The notes: a model not told the origin generated them from the letters alone. DNA of 64,000 nucleotides from Kitasatospora fiedleri (GCF_948472415.1 NZ_OX419519.1:1364001-1428000); one strand, 5' to 3'; counted from the first letter of the stretch, positions 1 through 10,558 are shown. Translations and numbers: made by a program.

Positions 1-1120
1 CGGCGATGCCGTACTCGGCGCGGCGGTGCATGTCGAAGGTGCGGATCTGGAGTTCGACGGGTTTGCCGCCGGGGCCGATCACCGTGGTGTGCAGCGACTG
101 GTACATGTTGAACTTGGGCATCGCGATGTAGTCCTTGAACCGCCCCGGCACCGGGTTCCACCGCGCGTGGATGGTGCCCAGCGCCGCGTAGCAGTCGCGG
201 ACGGTGTCGACCAGGACCCGGATGCCCACCAGGTCGTAGATCTCGGCGAAGTCCCGGCCCCGGACGATCATCTTCTGGTAGACCGAGTAGTAGTGCTTGG
301 GCCGGCCGGTCACCTGCGCGGTGATCCGGGCCCCGCGCAGGTCGCCCTGCACCTGGTCGATCACGGTGGCCAGGTACTCGTCGCGCTTGGGGGCGCGCTC
401 GGCCACCAGCCGGACGATCTCGTCGTACATCTTGGGGTAGAGGATGGCGAAGGCCAGGTCCTCCAGCTCCCACTTGATGGTGTTCATGCCCAGCCGGTGC
501 GCCAGCGGGGCGTAGATCTCCAGCGTCTCGCGGGCCTTCTTCTCTTGCTTCTCCCGCTTGAGGTAGCGCATCGTGCGCATGTTGTGCAGCCGGTCGGCGA
601 GCTTGATCACCAGCACCCGCGGGTCCTTGGCCATCGCCACGACCATCTTGCGGACGGTCTCCGCCTGGGCGGCCTCGCCGAACTTGACCCGGTCCAGCTT
701 GGTCACGCCGTCGACCAGCAGCGCCACCGAGCCGCCGAAGTCCTGCCGGAGCGTCTCCAGGCCGTAGTCGGTGTCCTCCACCGTGTCGTGCAGCAGGCCG
801 GCCATCAGGGTCGGCGCGTCCATCCCCAGCTCGGCCAGGATGGTGGCCACCGCCAGCGGGTGGGTGATGTACGGGTCGCCGCTCTTGCGCTTCTGCCCGC
901 GGTGCCACTTCTCCGCGACGGCGTACGCCCGCTCGATGTCCTTCAGCAGCCCCGGGTCGGCCTTGGGGTCGTTCGCCCGGATCGTCCGGAACAGCGGCTC
1001 CAGCACCGGGTTGACCATCGAACTGCGCTGTCCGCCCAGCCGGGCGAGCCGAGCCCGCATCCCGCCCTGCGAAGAGCGGGAACTGGCGGCAGCGGCCGTG
1101 GGCACAACCTCGTCGGGCAA
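1..1120 (-). CDS. relA: Bifunctional (p)ppGpp synthetase/hydrolase Rel, partial
   Basis: RelA/SpoT homologue that makes and degrades the stringent-response alarmone (p)ppGpp. About 373 codons are present; the rest of the synthetase domain and the TGS/ACT regulatory half lie beyond the left edge. The HD hydrolase domain is visible ([11 protein letters not shown], then [12 protein letters not shown] with the His-Asp pair), followed by the start of the synthetase domain ([22 protein letters not shown]). I choose a TTG start because AGGAG (minus strand, 1126-1130) lies 5 nt upstream; an in-frame GTG at 1126 overlaps that ribosome site. apt lies just upstream, the usual Streptomyces order, with a strong hairpin between them. 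Family assignment is certain; the start is likely. Confidence 0.95.
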   Translation of the reverse strand, partial: MPDEVVPTAAAASSRSSQGGMRARLARLGGQRSSMVNPVLEPLFRTIRANDPKADPGLLKDIERAYAVAEKWHRGQKRKSGDPYITHPLAVATILAELGMDAPTLMAGLLHDTVEDTDYGLETLRQDFGGSVALLVDGVTKLDRVKFGEAAQAETVRKMVVAMAKDPRVLVIKLADRLHNMRTMRYLKREKQEKKARETLEIYAPLAHRLGMNTIKWELEDLAFAILYPKMYDEIVRLVAERAPKRDEYLATVIDQVQGDLRGARITAQVTGRPKHYYSVYQKMIVRGRDFAEIYDLVGIRVLVDTVRDCYAALGTIHARWNPVPGRFKDYIAMPKFNMYQSLHTTVIGPGGKPVELQIRTFDMHRRAEYGIA

Positions 1121-1200
1121 GGACACTCCTACGTCGGATCAACCTTCATCGTACCGACAGTGCGCCCCCCTGCGGCGGCGCGCCCGCCTCGAACGGAGAA

Positions 1201-1230
1201 CCGCCCGGGAACGGTCGTGTTCCCGGGCGG
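1201..1230 (-). terminator. Stem-loop between apt and relA
   Basis: Perfect 12-bp GC stem (1201-1212 with 1219-1230) and a 6-nt loop, just 3' of apt. It has no T tract, as is common in Streptomyces. It could terminate or attenuate apt transcription before relA. Confidence 0.7.
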
Positions 1231-1248
1231 CCCTCGAACAGCGCGGTG

Positions 1249-1803
1249 TCACACCACGACGAGCGTCTCCAGCGGTGCGCCGTGCAGGTGCGCGGCGAGC
1301 TTCGCGCGCCCCGGCAGGAAGCCGAGCTCCATCAGCACCACCACGCCGACCAGTTCCGCCCCGGCCTCCTGGACCAGGTCGAGCGACGCGGCGATCGTCC
1401 CGCCGGTGGCCAGCACGTCGTCCACCACCAGCACCCGCTCGCCGGGCTCGAACGCGTCGCACTGCACCTCCAGCGTCGCCGACCCGTACTCCAGGTCGTA
1501 CGAGCGGGAGAACACCTCGCCGGGCAGCTTGCCCTTCTTGCGGATCGGGACGAACCCGAGGCCCGCGGCGAACGCGGCCGGCGCGGCGAGCACGAACCCC
1601 CGCGCCTCCAGCCCGACCACCTTGGTGGCGCCGAGCTCCTTCGCCCGTCCGGCCAGCGCCCGGGTCAGCACGCCGAACGCCTCGGCGTCGGCGAGCAGGG
1701 GGGCGATGTCCTTGAACAGGACACCCGGCTTCGGGTAGTCCTGCACGTCCCGGATCCGGCTGTTGAGCAGCTCGGACAGGACGGGGTCGGTGGTGGAGGT
1801 CAC
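1249..1803 (-). CDS. apt: Adenine phosphoribosyltransferase
   Basis: Converts adenine and PRPP to AMP (purine salvage, cytoplasmic). The 184-residue protein is of normal length and carries the PRPP-binding motif VLVVDDVLATGGT at about residues 124-136 and the family N-terminal segment DYPKPGVLFKDI. GTG start with AAGGAA upstream. It sits between secF and relA, the conserved actinobacterial arrangement, and may be cotranscribed from secDF. Nothing unusual is seen. Confidence 0.96.
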   Translation of the reverse strand: MTSTTDPVLSELLNSRIRDVQDYPKPGVLFKDIAPLLADAEAFGVLTRALAGRAKELGATKVVGLEARGFVLAAPAAFAAGLGFVPIRKKGKLPGEVFSRSYDLEYGSATLEVQCDAFEPGERVLVVDDVLATGGTIAASLDLVQEAGAELVGVVVLMELGFLPGRAKLAAHLHGAPLETLVVV

Positions 1804-1823
1804 GGGGGTTCCTTCGCGGAGGG

Positions 1824-2936
1824 TCAGCGCTTGCCGGACGGCCGGCCCTTGCCTCGGGCGCGGCCGGCCGGCTGGTTACGCTGTCCGACCATACCGGCCG
1901 GAACCTCGTCCCCGGTCACGTCCGCACTGTCGGGGTCCTCACCCCGGGCCTCGGCCTCGGCCGCGGCCTTGGCCTCCGAGGCGCGCCGCTGGGCGACCCG
2001 CTTGGCCAGCGCCTTCATGTCCGGGGACTGCTCCTTGAGCTGCGCGAGCAGCGGGGTGGCCACGCAGATGGAGGAGTAGGCACCGGCCGCGAGGCCGATG
2101 AACAGGGCCAGCGAGATGTCGTTCAGGGTGCCGGCGCCGAGCAGGCCGCCGCCGATGAAGAGCAGCGCGGAGACCGGCAGCAGGGCCACCACCGTGGTGT
2201 TGATCGAGCGCACCAGGGTCTGGTTGAGGCCGTGGTTGGCGGCCTCGCTGTAGGTGCGGCGGGACTGCTTGGTGAGGCCCCGGGTGTTCTCCTTCACGGT
2301 GTCGAAGACGACGACCGTGTCGTAGAGCGAGTAGCCGAGGATGGTCAGGAAGCCGATCACGGTGCCCGGGGTGACCTCGAAGCCGACCAGGGCGTAGACG
2401 CCGATGGTGATCAGGAGGTCGTGGATCAGGGCGACCAGGGCGGCCACCGCCATCCGCCACTCGAAGGCGATCGCCATGTAGACGGTGACCAGCACCATGA
2501 AGACGATCAGGCCGGTCAGTGCCTTCTTGGAGATGTCGGCGCCCCAGGAGGGGCCGATCACCTGGGCGTTGACGTCCTTCTCCTGGACGCCGACCGCCTC
2601 GGAGAACTCCTTGGTGAAGGTGGTCGCCGGGATCGACTCCTGGGCGCTGACCTGGATGCGGACGTCGCCCTTGTCCGTGGTCTGCACCAGCGCGGTGTGC
2701 GAGCCGATGATCCGGTCGGCGGTGTCCTTCGCCTGGGAGGCGCTCAGACCGGGCTTGTGCACGGTGTAGACCGAGCCGCCCTTGAACTCGATGCCCAGGT
2801 GCAGGCCCAGGGCCAGGCCGATGCCGGCCACCAGGACGATCACCGCGGAGATCGAGTACCAGATCTTCCGCTTGCCCACGAAGTCGAAGGAGACCTCGCC
2901 CTGGTAGAGGCGGTGACCGATGTTGCGGAGCGACAT
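1824..2936 (-). CDS. secF: Protein translocase subunit SecF
   Basis: Membrane subunit of the SecDF complex, which uses the proton gradient to help pull exported proteins out of the SecYEG channel. The 370-residue protein has a first membrane helix at about residues 28-48, the periplasmic motif LGIEFKGGS, a block of five helices, and the SecF signature SLYDTVVVFDTVKENTRG. The C-terminal tail (from about 315) is charged and polar, rich in A/E/R/G, as in other Streptomyces SecF. The start lies 3 nt after the secD stop, implying translational coupling. Confidence 0.97.
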   Translation of the reverse strand: MSLRNIGHRLYQGEVSFDFVGKRKIWYSISAVIVLVAGIGLALGLHLGIEFKGGSVYTVHKPGLSASQAKDTADRIIGSHTALVQTTDKGDVRIQVSAQESIPATTFTKEFSEAVGVQEKDVNAQVIGPSWGADISKKALTGLIVFMVLVTVYMAIAFEWRMAVAALVALIHDLLITIGVYALVGFEVTPGTVIGFLTILGYSLYDTVVVFDTVKENTRGLTKQSRRTYSEAANHGLNQTLVRSINTTVVALLPVSALLFIGGGLLGAGTLNDISLALFIGLAAGAYSSICVATPLLAQLKEQSPDMKALAKRVAQRRASEAKAAAEAEARGEDPDSADVTGDEVPAGMVGQRNQPAGRARGKGRPSGKR

Positions 2937-2939
2937 GGG

Positions 2940-4738
2940 TCAGACCTCCTGGGTCGTGGTGGGACGGCGGCGGGAGCCGCGCAGCGGCGGACGGGCGCCG
3001 AGCCGCTTCGGGTCCAGGCCGGACAGCGGGTGGCCGGAGGCGAAGAACTTGGTGCGGGCGAGCAGGCTGATCAGCGGCTTGGTGAACAGGAAGATCACCA
3101 CGACGTCGAGCAGGGTGGTCAGGCCCAGCGTGAAGGCGAAGCCCTGCACCTTGCCGACCGACACCAGGTACAGCACCGCGGCACACAGGAAGGAGACGAA
3201 GTCCGAGACCAGGATGGTGCGCCGGGCCCGCGGCCAGGCGCGCTGCACGGCGGCCCGCAGCTGGGCGCCCTCGCGGACCTCGTCCCGGATGCGCTCGAAG
3301 TACACGATGAAGGAGTCCGCGGTGATGCCGATCGCGACGATCGCGCCGCAGACCGCGGGCAGGTTCAGCGCGAAGCCGATGCCCGCGCCCAGCAGGCTCA
3401 TGATCGACCAGGTCAGGATGCCCGAGACGACCAGGCCGGCGATCGAGATCAGGCCCAGGCCGCGGTAGTAGACCAGCGAGTACGCGACCACCAGCAGCAT
3501 GCCGATCAGACCGGCGATCAGACCGGCCTTCAGCTGCTCGGAGCCGAGCTGCGGGGAGACCGTGGTGACGTCGCTCTTCACGAAGTCCAGCGGGAGCGCG
3601 CCGTAACTCAGCACGTTCGCCAGCGACTTGGCGTCGTCCGAGGTGAAGCTGCCGTTGATCACGGCGCTGCCGCCGGTGATCGACTCCTGCACGTACGGGT
3701 GGGAGACGACCTGGCCGTCCAGCACGATGGCGAACTGGTTGGCCGGGGAGGACTGGGTTGCCAGCTGGCCGGTGGTGGAGGCGAAGGCCTTGGAGCCGGC
3801 GTCGTTGAACGACAGGTCGACCATCCAGCCCTTGCCGGTCTGGGTGTCGTACACGGCCTGCGCCTTGGTGACGTCCGAGCCGTTCACCGCGACGCCGCCG
3901 AGCACGAACTTGTACCAGAGGCCCTGCTCCGCGTCGTACGAGCAGGCCAGCGCCGGGGCGGTCTGGTCGCTGGTCTGGTAGTTCTTGCGCTGCTCCTTGA
4001 CCGAGCAGTCCAGCGCGGCGTACTGCTGCTGGAGCGCGGCGGTGGCGGGGTCCGGGGTGGGCGCGGCGGCCGGGTCGGCGGCGGGCGCGGAGGCCGGGGC
4101 GCTCGGCTGGGCGGCCGGGGCGGAGGCGCCGGCGCTCGCGGAGGCCGTCGGGTCGGCCTGGAGCGCGCCGGAGAGGGCGCGGCCGGCCTTGCTGGCGGAC
4201 GCGGAGGCGGACGCCGGGCGGAGGCCGCGCCGGAGGAGCCCGCGGCGGCGGAGGCACCGGCCGAGGCCGAGGCGCCCGCGCTCGGGGCGGCGGAGGCCGC
4301 GGCGTCCGGGGAGGCGGACGGGTCGGCCGGCTGCGGGGCCACGCCGGACGGCTCGGCGGCCAGCACCGGGCGGAAGTAGAGCTTGGCGGTGTCGCCGACC
4401 TTGTCGATGGACTGCTGCGTGTTACCACCGTCGGGAATGTTGACGATGATGTTGGCATTGCCCTGGGTCTGCACCTCCGCCTCGGAGACGCCCATGCCGT
4501 TGACGCGCTTCTGGATGATGCCGACCGCGGTGTTCAGATTGGTCTTGTTGACCGCGGAGGGGTCGTCCGACTTTGCGGTCAGCGTGACGCTGGTGCCACC
4601 GGCGAGGTCGATACCGAGACGGGGCTTGGTGTTGCCCGTCCCGAACATGAGGGCCACAAGGCCGACGGTGACCACCAGGATGAGCGCCAGCGCCCGTCCC
4701 GGGTATCCGTCGCGCGACCGCGACTTGGGTGTTGCCAC
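2940..4738 (-). CDS. secD: Protein translocase subunit SecD (apparent frameshift near 4216)
   Basis: Partner of SecF in protein export. The N-terminal frame gives a membrane helix (residues about 16-34) and PRLGIDLAGGTSVTL; the C-terminal frame gives FVLGGVAVNG, the five-helix RND-like membrane block and GITADSFIVYFERIRDEVREG. The two halves are in different frames. Adding one base in the G run at 4216-4218 (C on the coding strand) joins them into about 599 residues, the expected size. The break falls in an Ala/Ser/Pro-rich insertion of about 80 residues. The gene is probably intact and the break a sequencing undercall, since secF and yajC flank it normally. Confidence 0.93.
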
Positions 4739-4885
4739 CTTGCTCGTTTCTCCCTGTCCATGCCGCCCGGCGGCCGGCCTCCGACCCCGCGCTGGCGGGG
4801 GCGGAAGGCGGCGGACGCACGACGGCCCAAGAGGTCCTGTTGGGCTTGCGGCGGATGCCGCTGGTCGAGGGTGCCCCCGACCGTA

Positions 4886-5269
4886 CTACTTGCTCTCGGG
4901 AGCCTCGGCGTCGGCCTTCGCCTCGTCCTTGGACAGGCTCAGGGGCTTCTCGTCGGCATCCGCGTCGACGGCCTCCTCGGCCTCGTCCTCGACGGGGCGG
5001 CCGTTGATGATCGCGTCGTACTCGAGCGGCTCCAGGACGGCCGCGATCGCGCCCTTGGTGTAGTGGGCCACCACACCGGGGGCGACCTCCAGCTCGACCG
5101 TCTCGTCGTTGACCGCCTTCACCAGCGCGTACATGCCGCCGATGGTGCGCACTCCCGATCCCGGCTGCAGCGCGGACTGCATGGTCTGCGCCTGGGCCTG
5201 TCGCTTCTTCTGCGAGCGGAACATCAGGAAGATCGCGAGGAGCGGGAGGATGAGGATGATCAGGTTCAC
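4886..5269 (-). CDS. yajC: Preprotein translocase subunit YajC
   Basis: Small single-pass membrane protein of the SecDF-YajC complex. The 127-residue protein has an N-terminal hydrophobic helix (ILILPLLAIFLMF), the YajC core with QKKRQAQAQTMQSAL and GSGVRTIGGMYALV, then an acidic Glu/Asp/Ala-rich tail. GTG start preceded by AAAGGA at 8 nt. First gene of the yajC-secD-secF run; a consensus-like promoter lies about 70 nt upstream. Confidence 0.96.
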   Translation of the reverse strand: MNLIILILPLLAIFLMFRSQKKRQAQAQTMQSALQPGSGVRTIGGMYALVKAVNDETVELEVAPGVVAHYTKGAIAAVLEPLEYDAIINGRPVEDEAEEAVDADADEKPLSLSKDEAKADAEAPESK

Positions 5270-5347
5270 GGCCAGGGTCCTTTACGGCCGCTCTCGGCGA
5301 CCAGTGCGTATACGTCGGCCCGTCGGGTGAGAGGGGCGGTCCGGCGG

Positions 5348-5376
5348 AGTCTAGGCGACCCGCACTGAACGGACAA
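5348..5376 (-). promoter_or_regulatory. Housekeeping-type promoter for yajC-secD-secF
   Basis: On the minus strand, -35 TTGTCC (5371-5376) and -10 TAGACT (5348-5353) are separated by exactly 17 bp. This is close to the Streptomyces HrdB consensus TTGACn / TAGRRT. The predicted start near 5341 leaves a leader of about 70 nt before yajC. Confidence 0.65.
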
Positions 5377-5450
5377 CGCCAAGCATGCCAGTGTGCCGCC
5401 GGAAGTGGCGAGCCTTGGCATGCACATAAACTCCCGATAAGGCGGCCGAG

Positions 5451-6536
5451 TTATGCCTGGCCGTCGGCCCACAGCCCGTTCTGCTGCCCGCCCCGGCCCG
5501 GCCTCGGACCGCCGGGCGCCGGCGGCGGGGTCAGCCCCAGGTGCCGCCAGGCCGCCGCGGTGGCGATCCGCCCGCGCGGGGTGCGCGCCAGCAGGCCCTC
5601 CCGGACCAGGAACGGCTCGGCCACCTCCTCGACCGTCTCCGACTCCTCGCCCACCGCCACCGCCAGCGTGGACAGGCCCACCGGACCGCCGCCGAACAGC
5701 TTCAGCAGCGCCTCCAGCACCGCCCGGTCCAGCCGGTCCAGGCCGCGCGCGTCCACCTCGTAGACCTCCAGCGCCCGCGCGGCGATCTCCCGGGTGACCA
5801 GGCCGTCGTGCCGGACCTGCGCGAAATCCCTCACCCGGCGCAACAGCCGGTTGGCGATCCGCGGCGTGCCGCGCGAGCGCCCGGCGATCTCGGCCGCGCC
5901 CGCCGGGTCGATCTCCACGTCCAGCAGGCCCGCCGAGCGGTGCACCACCCGTTCCAGCTCGGCCGGGGCGTAGAACTCCATGTGCCCGGTGAAGCCGAAC
6001 CGGTCGCGCAGCGGCGGCGGCAGCAGCCCGGCCCGGGTGGTCGCGCCGACCAGCGTGAACGGCGGCAGCTCCAGCGGGATCGCGGTGGCGCCCGGGCCCT
6101 TGCCGACGATCACGTCGACCCGGAAGTCCTCCATCGCCATGTACAGCATCTCCTCGGCGGGCCGGGACATCCGGTGGATCTCGTCGAGGAACAGCACCTC
6201 GCCCTCGGTCAGCGAGGACAGGATCGCCGCCAGGTCGCCCGCGTGCTGGATCGCCGGGCCGGAGGTGATCCGGATCGGGGCGTTCAGCTCGGCCGCGATG
6301 ATCATCGACAGGGTGGTCTTGCCCAGCCCGGGCGGGCCGCTGAGCAGCACGTGGTCCGGCGCCGCCCCGCGCTTGCGGGCCGCCTGGAGGACCAGCGAGA
6401 GCTGCTCGCGCACCCGCTCCTGCCCGATGAACTCCTCCAGCAGCTTGGGCCGCAGCGCCGCCTCCACCGCCTGGTCCTCACCGTCGGCGGACGCCGCCAG
6501 CAGACCGTCAACGGGCTCGGGCTCGTACGGGCTCAT
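5451..6536 (-). CDS. ruvB: Holliday junction branch-migration ATPase RuvB
   Basis: Hexameric AAA+ motor that, with RuvA, migrates Holliday junctions. Starting at the ATG at 6536 (GGGGAG 10 nt upstream) gives 361 residues. Walker [10 protein letters not shown] is at about 67-75, Walker B LFLDEIH at about 115-121, sensor GATTRAG, and the C-terminal winged helix ends in [19 protein letters not shown]. An in-frame upstream ATG at 6578 would add 14 residues and is less typical. Order ruvC-ruvA-ruvB in transcription is standard; ruvA is about 100 nt upstream across a tandem repeat. Confidence 0.97.
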   Translation of the reverse strand: MSPYEPEPVDGLLAASADGEDQAVEAALRPKLLEEFIGQERVREQLSLVLQAARKRGAAPDHVLLSGPPGLGKTTLSMIIAAELNAPIRITSGPAIQHAGDLAAILSSLTEGEVLFLDEIHRMSRPAEEMLYMAMEDFRVDVIVGKGPGATAIPLELPPFTLVGATTRAGLLPPPLRDRFGFTGHMEFYAPAELERVVHRSAGLLDVEIDPAGAAEIAGRSRGTPRIANRLLRRVRDFAQVRHDGLVTREIAARALEVYEVDARGLDRLDRAVLEALLKLFGGGPVGLSTLAVAVGEESETVEEVAEPFLVREGLLARTPRGRIATAAAWRHLGLTPPPAPGGPRPGRGGQQNGLWADGQA

Positions 6537-6594
6537 CGGAAGACTGCTCCCCATGTCGACTTGGCGACGGATCGCCACATTGCTTTACGGCGGT

Positions 6595-6650
6595 TCGGCG
6601 GGCCCGGCTCGGCGGGCCCGGCTCGGCGGGCCCGGCTCAGCGGGCCCGGT
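6595..6650. repeat. Four 14-bp tandem repeats overlapping the ruvA stop
   Basis: Four head-to-tail units of about TCGGCGGGCCCGGC. The rightmost copy (TCAGCGGGCCCGGT) is the 3' end of ruvA and includes its stop codon; the other three fill the ruvA-ruvB gap. Each unit contains the palindrome GGGCCC. Confidence 0.85.
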
Positions 6651-7248
6651 TCAGCCCGCGCAGGGCGAGCCGCAGCAGCGCCCCGACGTCCGGCACCGAC
6701 TGCGCCTCGGCCTCCGGCGTCACCCGGGCCACCGCCTCCTCCGCCTCCCGCGGAGCGTAGCCCAGGCCCACCAGCGCGGAGTGCAGCTGCTCGTGCCAGG
6801 GCGCCGGGCCGGAGGCCACCGGCTTCTGCGCCGGGACGGTGCCGTGCGGGGCGCCGAGCTTGTCCTTGTACTCCAGCAGCAGCTTCGCCGCCTTCGCCTT
6901 GCCGATGCCGGGCACCGCGATCAGCGCCTTCTCGTCACCGCCCGCCACCGCCACCCGCAGCGCCTCCGGCGAGTGCACCCCGAGGATCGCCTGGGCCAGC
7001 TTCGGACCGACCCCGGGCGCCGCCTGGAGCACCTCGAAGGTCGCCCGCTCGTCGTCGTCCGCGAACCCGAACAGCGTCAGCGAGTCCTCCCGCACCACCA
7101 GCGAGGTGGCCAGCCGGGCCACCTCCCCCACCCGCAGCCGGGCCAGCGTGGCCGGCGTGCACTGCACCGCCATCCCCACCCCGCCGACCTCCACCACGGC
7201 CACCCCGGCCCCCACCACCGCAACCGGCCCCTGCACAAAGGCGATCAT
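6637..7248 (-). CDS. ruvA: Holliday junction DNA-binding protein RuvA
   Basis: Tetrameric junction-binding subunit of RuvAB. The 203-residue protein shows the N-terminal OB-fold beginning MIAFVQGPVAVVG, tandem helix-hairpin-helix motifs (VLQAAPGVGPKLAQAILG and LIAVPGIGKAKAAKLLLEYK) and the C-terminal RuvB-contact domain (HSALVGLGYAPREAEEAV). The last five codons coincide with the first unit of a tandem repeat that continues downstream. Lies between ruvC and ruvB. Confidence 0.97.
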   Translation of the reverse strand: MIAFVQGPVAVVGAGVAVVEVGGVGMAVQCTPATLARLRVGEVARLATSLVVREDSLTLFGFADDDERATFEVLQAAPGVGPKLAQAILGVHSPEALRVAVAGGDEKALIAVPGIGKAKAAKLLLEYKDKLGAPHGTVPAQKPVASGPAPWHEQLHSALVGLGYAPREAEEAVARVTPEAEAQSVPDVGALLRLALRGLNRAR

Positions 7249-7334
7249 GGTGAAGTCGTTCCTCTCGACGGTTCCGATTGCTTGCCGCGCCCCGCACCCG
7301 GCGGGGCGGCGGGCCTACTCGACCTCCGGGCCCC

Positions 7335-7964
7335 TCAGGGCCGCGGGGAACTGCGCGAGCGGCCCGGCGCCCTGCCGTACGCCGCCCGGGGGGCGCCCGT
7401 CTGCGGCTCGGGCCCGTCCTGCTGCGCGGCGCCGTGCCAGGAGCCGCCGCCCGCGCCGTGCGCCTTGATCGCGGCGGTCAGCCGGTTGGTGGTGCCGCCG
7501 CGCCAGATGTGGCAGATCGCCAGCGCCAGGGCGTCCGCCGCGTCGGCGGGCTTGGGCGGGGCGTCCAGCCGGAGGATGCGGGTGACCATCGCGGTGACCT
7601 GGGCCTTGTCGGCCCGGCCGGAGCCGGTGACGGCGGCCTTGACCTCGCTGGGGGTGTGCAGCGTGACCGGGATGCCGCGCCTGGTCGCGCAGAGCACGGC
7701 GACGGCGGAGGCCTGCGCGGTGCCCATCACGGTGCGGACGTTGTGCTGGGCGAACACCCGCTCCACGGCAACGAGTTCGGGCGAGTACCGGTCCAGCCAG
7801 GACTCCAGGCCCTGCTCGATGGCGAGCAGCCGGGGGCCGAGCTCGTCCTCGGCCGGCGTGCGCACCACGCCGACGCCGAGCATCGCCAACTGCCGCCCGG
7901 GCAGCCCTTCGACCACCCCGACTCCGCACCTGGTCAGCCCAGGGTCCACACCCAGCACTCGCAC
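7335..7964 (-). CDS. ruvC: Crossover junction endodeoxyribonuclease RuvC
   Basis: Resolvase that nicks Holliday junctions. From the GTG at 7964 the protein is 209 residues and begins [14 protein letters not shown] with the first catalytic Asp; later acidic residues are in [12 protein letters not shown] and the [14 protein letters not shown] motif. I prefer this start because AGAGG lies 7 nt upstream and RuvC proteins normally begin at this point. The C-terminal 30 or so residues (Gly/Ala/Pro/Arg-rich) extend past the usual end, as in many Streptomyces. Confidence 0.96.
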   Translation of the reverse strand: MRVLGVDPGLTRCGVGVVEGLPGRQLAMLGVGVVRTPAEDELGPRLLAIEQGLESWLDRYSPELVAVERVFAQHNVRTVMGTAQASAVAVLCATRRGIPVTLHTPSEVKAAVTGSGRADKAQVTAMVTRILRLDAPPKPADAADALALAICHIWRGGTTNRLTAAIKAHGAGGGSWHGAAQQDGPEPQTGAPRAAYGRAPGRSRSSPRP

Positions 7965-8075
7965 GGCCACACCTCTCTCCGACCTGCGCAGGTTACCCCC
8001 GGCCGCCGACAACACCCCGGACACGCCACCGCCCGGCGACCGCGGAGAGCCACCGGGCGGAAGGGGGACGGGGGA

Positions 8076-8831
8076 TCAGGCGTCCAGCTCGGCCATGATC
8101 TCGTCGGAGACGTCGAAGTTCGCGAAGACGTTCTGCACGTCGTCGCTGTCCTCCAGCGCGTCGATCAGCTTGAAGATCTTGCGGGCGCCGTCGGCGTCCA
8201 GCTCGACCTGCATGCTGGGGACGAAGTTGGCGTCGGCGGAGTCGTAGTCGATGCCCGCGTCGACCAGGGCGGTGCGGACCGCGACCATGTCGGTGGCCTC
8301 GGACATCACCTCGAAGGCCTCGCCGAGGTCGTTGACCTCCTCGGCGCCGGCGTCCAGCACGACGTCCAGGATCTTGTCCTCGTCCACGCCGTCGGCCTTG
8401 GGGACGATCACCACGCCCTTGCGGTTGAACAGGTACGACACCGATCCCGGGTCGGCCATGTTGCCGCCGTTGCGGGTCATCGCGACCCGCACGTCGGAGG
8501 CCGCGCGGTTGCGGTTGTCGGTGAGGCACTCGATCAGGACGGCCACGCCGTTGGGGCCGTAGCCCTCGTACATGATCGTCGAGTAGTCGGCGCCGCCGGC
8601 CTCCGCACCGGAGCCGCGCTTGACGGCCCGGTTGATGTTGTCGATCGGGACGGAGCTCTTCTTGGCCTTCTGGATGGCGTCGTAGAGCGTGGGGTTGCCG
8701 GCGGGGTCGCCGCCGCCGGTGCGGGCCGCCACCTCGATGTTCTTGATCATCTTGGCGAAGAGCTTGCCGCGCTTGGCGTCGATCGCGGCCTTCTTGTGCT
8801 TGGTGGTAGCCCACTTAGAGTGGCCGGACAT
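8076..8831 (-). CDS. YebC/PmpR-family transcriptional regulator
   Basis: The 251-residue protein is a full-length YebC/TACO1-family member: N-terminal [27 protein letters not shown], then [19 protein letters not shown] and [10 protein letters not shown]. Some family members regulate transcription, and others are reported to help translation through difficult codon runs, so function is not fixed by sequence. It is regularly found next to ruvCAB. ATG start with AGGAG-like sequence about 9 nt upstream. Confidence 0.95.
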   Translation of the reverse strand: MSGHSKWATTKHKKAAIDAKRGKLFAKMIKNIEVAARTGGGDPAGNPTLYDAIQKAKKSSVPIDNINRAVKRGSGAEAGGADYSTIMYEGYGPNGVAVLIECLTDNRNRAASDVRVAMTRNGGNMADPGSVSYLFNRKGVVIVPKADGVDEDKILDVVLDAGAEEVNDLGEAFEVMSEATDMVAVRTALVDAGIDYDSADANFVPSMQVELDADGARKIFKLIDALEDSDDVQNVFANFDVSDEIMAELDA

Positions 8832-8929
8832 CGCCAGCTCCTTTTCGTCGCCAATGGGAAATGAACAGGGGAGATCCTACCGGTGCCGCACCGTCAGGTG
8901 GCACACGGTCACCACGCCCGCGCGGGGTC

Positions 8930-9541
8930 TCAGCGCCCGGCGGCCTCGACCATCCGGACGAAGTACTCGTGGACGCGGTGGTCGCCGGTCAGCTCCGGGT
9001 GGAAGGAGGTGGCCAGCAGGTTGCCCTGGCGGACCGCGACGATCCGGGCGTCCGGGCCGTCCGCGGCCGGCACCTCGGCCAGCACCTCGACGCCCGTGCC
9101 GACCGCCTCGACCCAGGGGGCGCGGATGAACACGCCGGTGACCGGGTCGCCGGGCAGGCCCGCGAACGGGATGGCGGTCTCGAAGGACTCGTTCTGCCGG
9201 CCGAAGGCGTTGCGGCGGACCGTCATGTCGATGCCGCCGACGGTCTCCTGGTCGTCCCGGCCGTCCAGGATCTTGTCGGCCAGCAGGATCATGCCCGCGC
9301 AGGTGCCGTACACCGGCATGCCGGCCGCGACCCGCTCGCGCAGCGGCGCCATCAGGCCGAACAGCACCGCCAGCTTGGAGATGGTGGTGGACTCGCCGCC
9401 GGGCATCACCAGCGCGTCGACCTCGGCCAGCTCCTCCGGGCGGCGCACCGGCCGGGCCAGCGCGTCGGCGGCGGCCAGCGCGACCAGGTGCTCGCGGACG
9501 TCGCCCTGCAGGGCCAGGACGCCGATGGTGGGGGTGCTCAC
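8930..9541 (-). CDS. pdxT: Pyridoxal 5'-phosphate synthase glutaminase subunit PdxT
   Basis: Glutaminase that supplies ammonia to PdxS for PLP synthesis by the deoxyxylulose-independent route. From the GTG at 9541 the protein is 203 residues. Visible: MPGGESTT (about 46-53), the nucleophile Cys81 in GTCAGM, and the catalytic His in SFHPEL. A longer reading from 9571 is less likely. Lies downstream of pdxS with a large hairpin between them. Confidence 0.96.
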   Translation of the reverse strand: MSTPTIGVLALQGDVREHLVALAAADALARPVRRPEELAEVDALVMPGGESTTISKLAVLFGLMAPLRERVAAGMPVYGTCAGMILLADKILDGRDDQETVGGIDMTVRRNAFGRQNESFETAIPFAGLPGDPVTGVFIRAPWVEAVGTGVEVLAEVPAADGPDARIVAVRQGNLLATSFHPELTGDHRVHEYFVRMVEAAGR

Positions 9542-9592
9542 GGTCTCACTACCTCTTCGTTCTCGAACCAATGATCCGGGACGCCACGCAGC

Positions 9593-9620
9593 GGCCCGCC
9601 GCCCCCGGGGGCGGCGGGCC
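9593..9620 (-). terminator. Perfect palindrome between pdxS and pdxT
   Basis: 28-bp perfect inverted repeat with 14-bp arms (9593-9606 and 9607-9620), all G/C. It can form a strong hairpin after pdxS and may reduce read-through into pdxT, or act on mRNA stability. Confidence 0.55.
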
Positions 9621-9646
9621 AGACGCGCGGGGCGTGCGTCGGCCGA

Positions 9647-10558
9647 CTACCAGCCGCGGTTGGCGTAGCGCTCGGTCTCCGGCAGGGTGTCGCAGTTGAT
9701 GCCGACCATGGCCTCGCCCAGGTTGCGGGAGGCGTCCGCGATGATCTTCGGGTCGTCGAAGAAGGTGGTGGCCTTCACGATGGCGGCGGCGCGCTTGGCC
9801 GGGTCGCCCGACTTGAAGATGCCGGAGCCGACGAACACGCCCTCGGCGCCGAGCTGGCGCATCAGCGCGGCGTCGGCCGGGGTGGCCACGCCGCCGGCCG
9901 AGAACAGCACGACCGGGAGCTTGCCGAGCTCGGCGACCTCGCGGACCAGCTCGTACGGGGCGCGCAGCTCCTTGGCGGCGGCGTACAGCTCGTTGTTGTC
10001 GAAGCCGCGCAGCTTGGCGATCTCGTTCTTGATCTGGCGCAGGTGGCGGACGGCCTCCACCACGTTGCCGGTGCCGGCCTCGCCCTTGGAGCGGATCATG
10101 GCCGCGCCCTCGGCGATCCGGCGCAGCGCCTCGCCCAGGTTGGTGGCGCCGCAGACGAAGGGGGTGGTGAAGGCCCACTTGTCGGAGTGGTTGACCTCGT
10201 CGGCCGGGGTGAGCACCTCGGACTCGTCGATGTAGTCGACGCCGAGCGACTGCAGGACCTGGGCCTCGACGAAGTGGCCGATCCGGGACTTGGCCATCAC
10301 CGGGATGGAGACCGCCTCGATGATCTCCTCGATCATGTTCGGGTCGGACATCCGGGCCACGCCGCCGTCCTTGCGGATGTCGGCCGGAACGCGCTCCAGC
10401 GCCATGACCGCGACCGCACCGGCGTCCTCGGCGATCTTCGCCTGCTCGGCGTTGACCACGTCCATGATCACGCCGCCCTTGAGCTGCTCGGCCATGCCGC
10501 GCTTGACCCGGGCGGTGCCGACCTGGGGCTGCTCAGCGGAAGTGGGGGTGGTGGACAC
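9647..10558 (-). CDS. pdxS: Pyridoxal 5'-phosphate synthase lyase subunit PdxS
   Basis: Forms PLP from ribose 5-phosphate, glyceraldehyde 3-phosphate and ammonia from PdxT. From the GTG at 10558 (GTGAGG about 6 nt upstream) it is 303 residues, the family norm. Conserved segments: [51 protein letters not shown], and the phosphate-binding [12 protein letters not shown]. An upstream in-frame GTG at 10570 overlaps the ribosome site. Confidence 0.97.
   Translation of the reverse strand: MSTTPTSAEQPQVGTARVKRGMAEQLKGGVIMDVVNAEQAKIAEDAGAVAVMALERVPADIRKDGGVARMSDPNMIEEIIEAVSIPVMAKSRIGHFVEAQVLQSLGVDYIDESEVLTPADEVNHSDKWAFTTPFVCGATNLGEALRRIAEGAAMIRSKGEAGTGNVVEAVRHLRQIKNEIAKLRGFDNNELYAAAKELRAPYELVREVAELGKLPVVLFSAGGVATPADAALMRQLGAEGVFVGSGIFKSGDPAKRAAAIVKATTFFDDPKIIADASRNLGEAMVGINCDTLPETERYANRGW

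Noticed and set aside
26..1738. Long open frame on plus across relA and apt, and many similar long frames opposite real genes
   Set aside because: In very G/C-rich DNA antisense and shifted frames stay open. Composition (His/Arg/Val/Gly/Asp-rich, no family motifs) shows they are shadows of the minus-strand genes.
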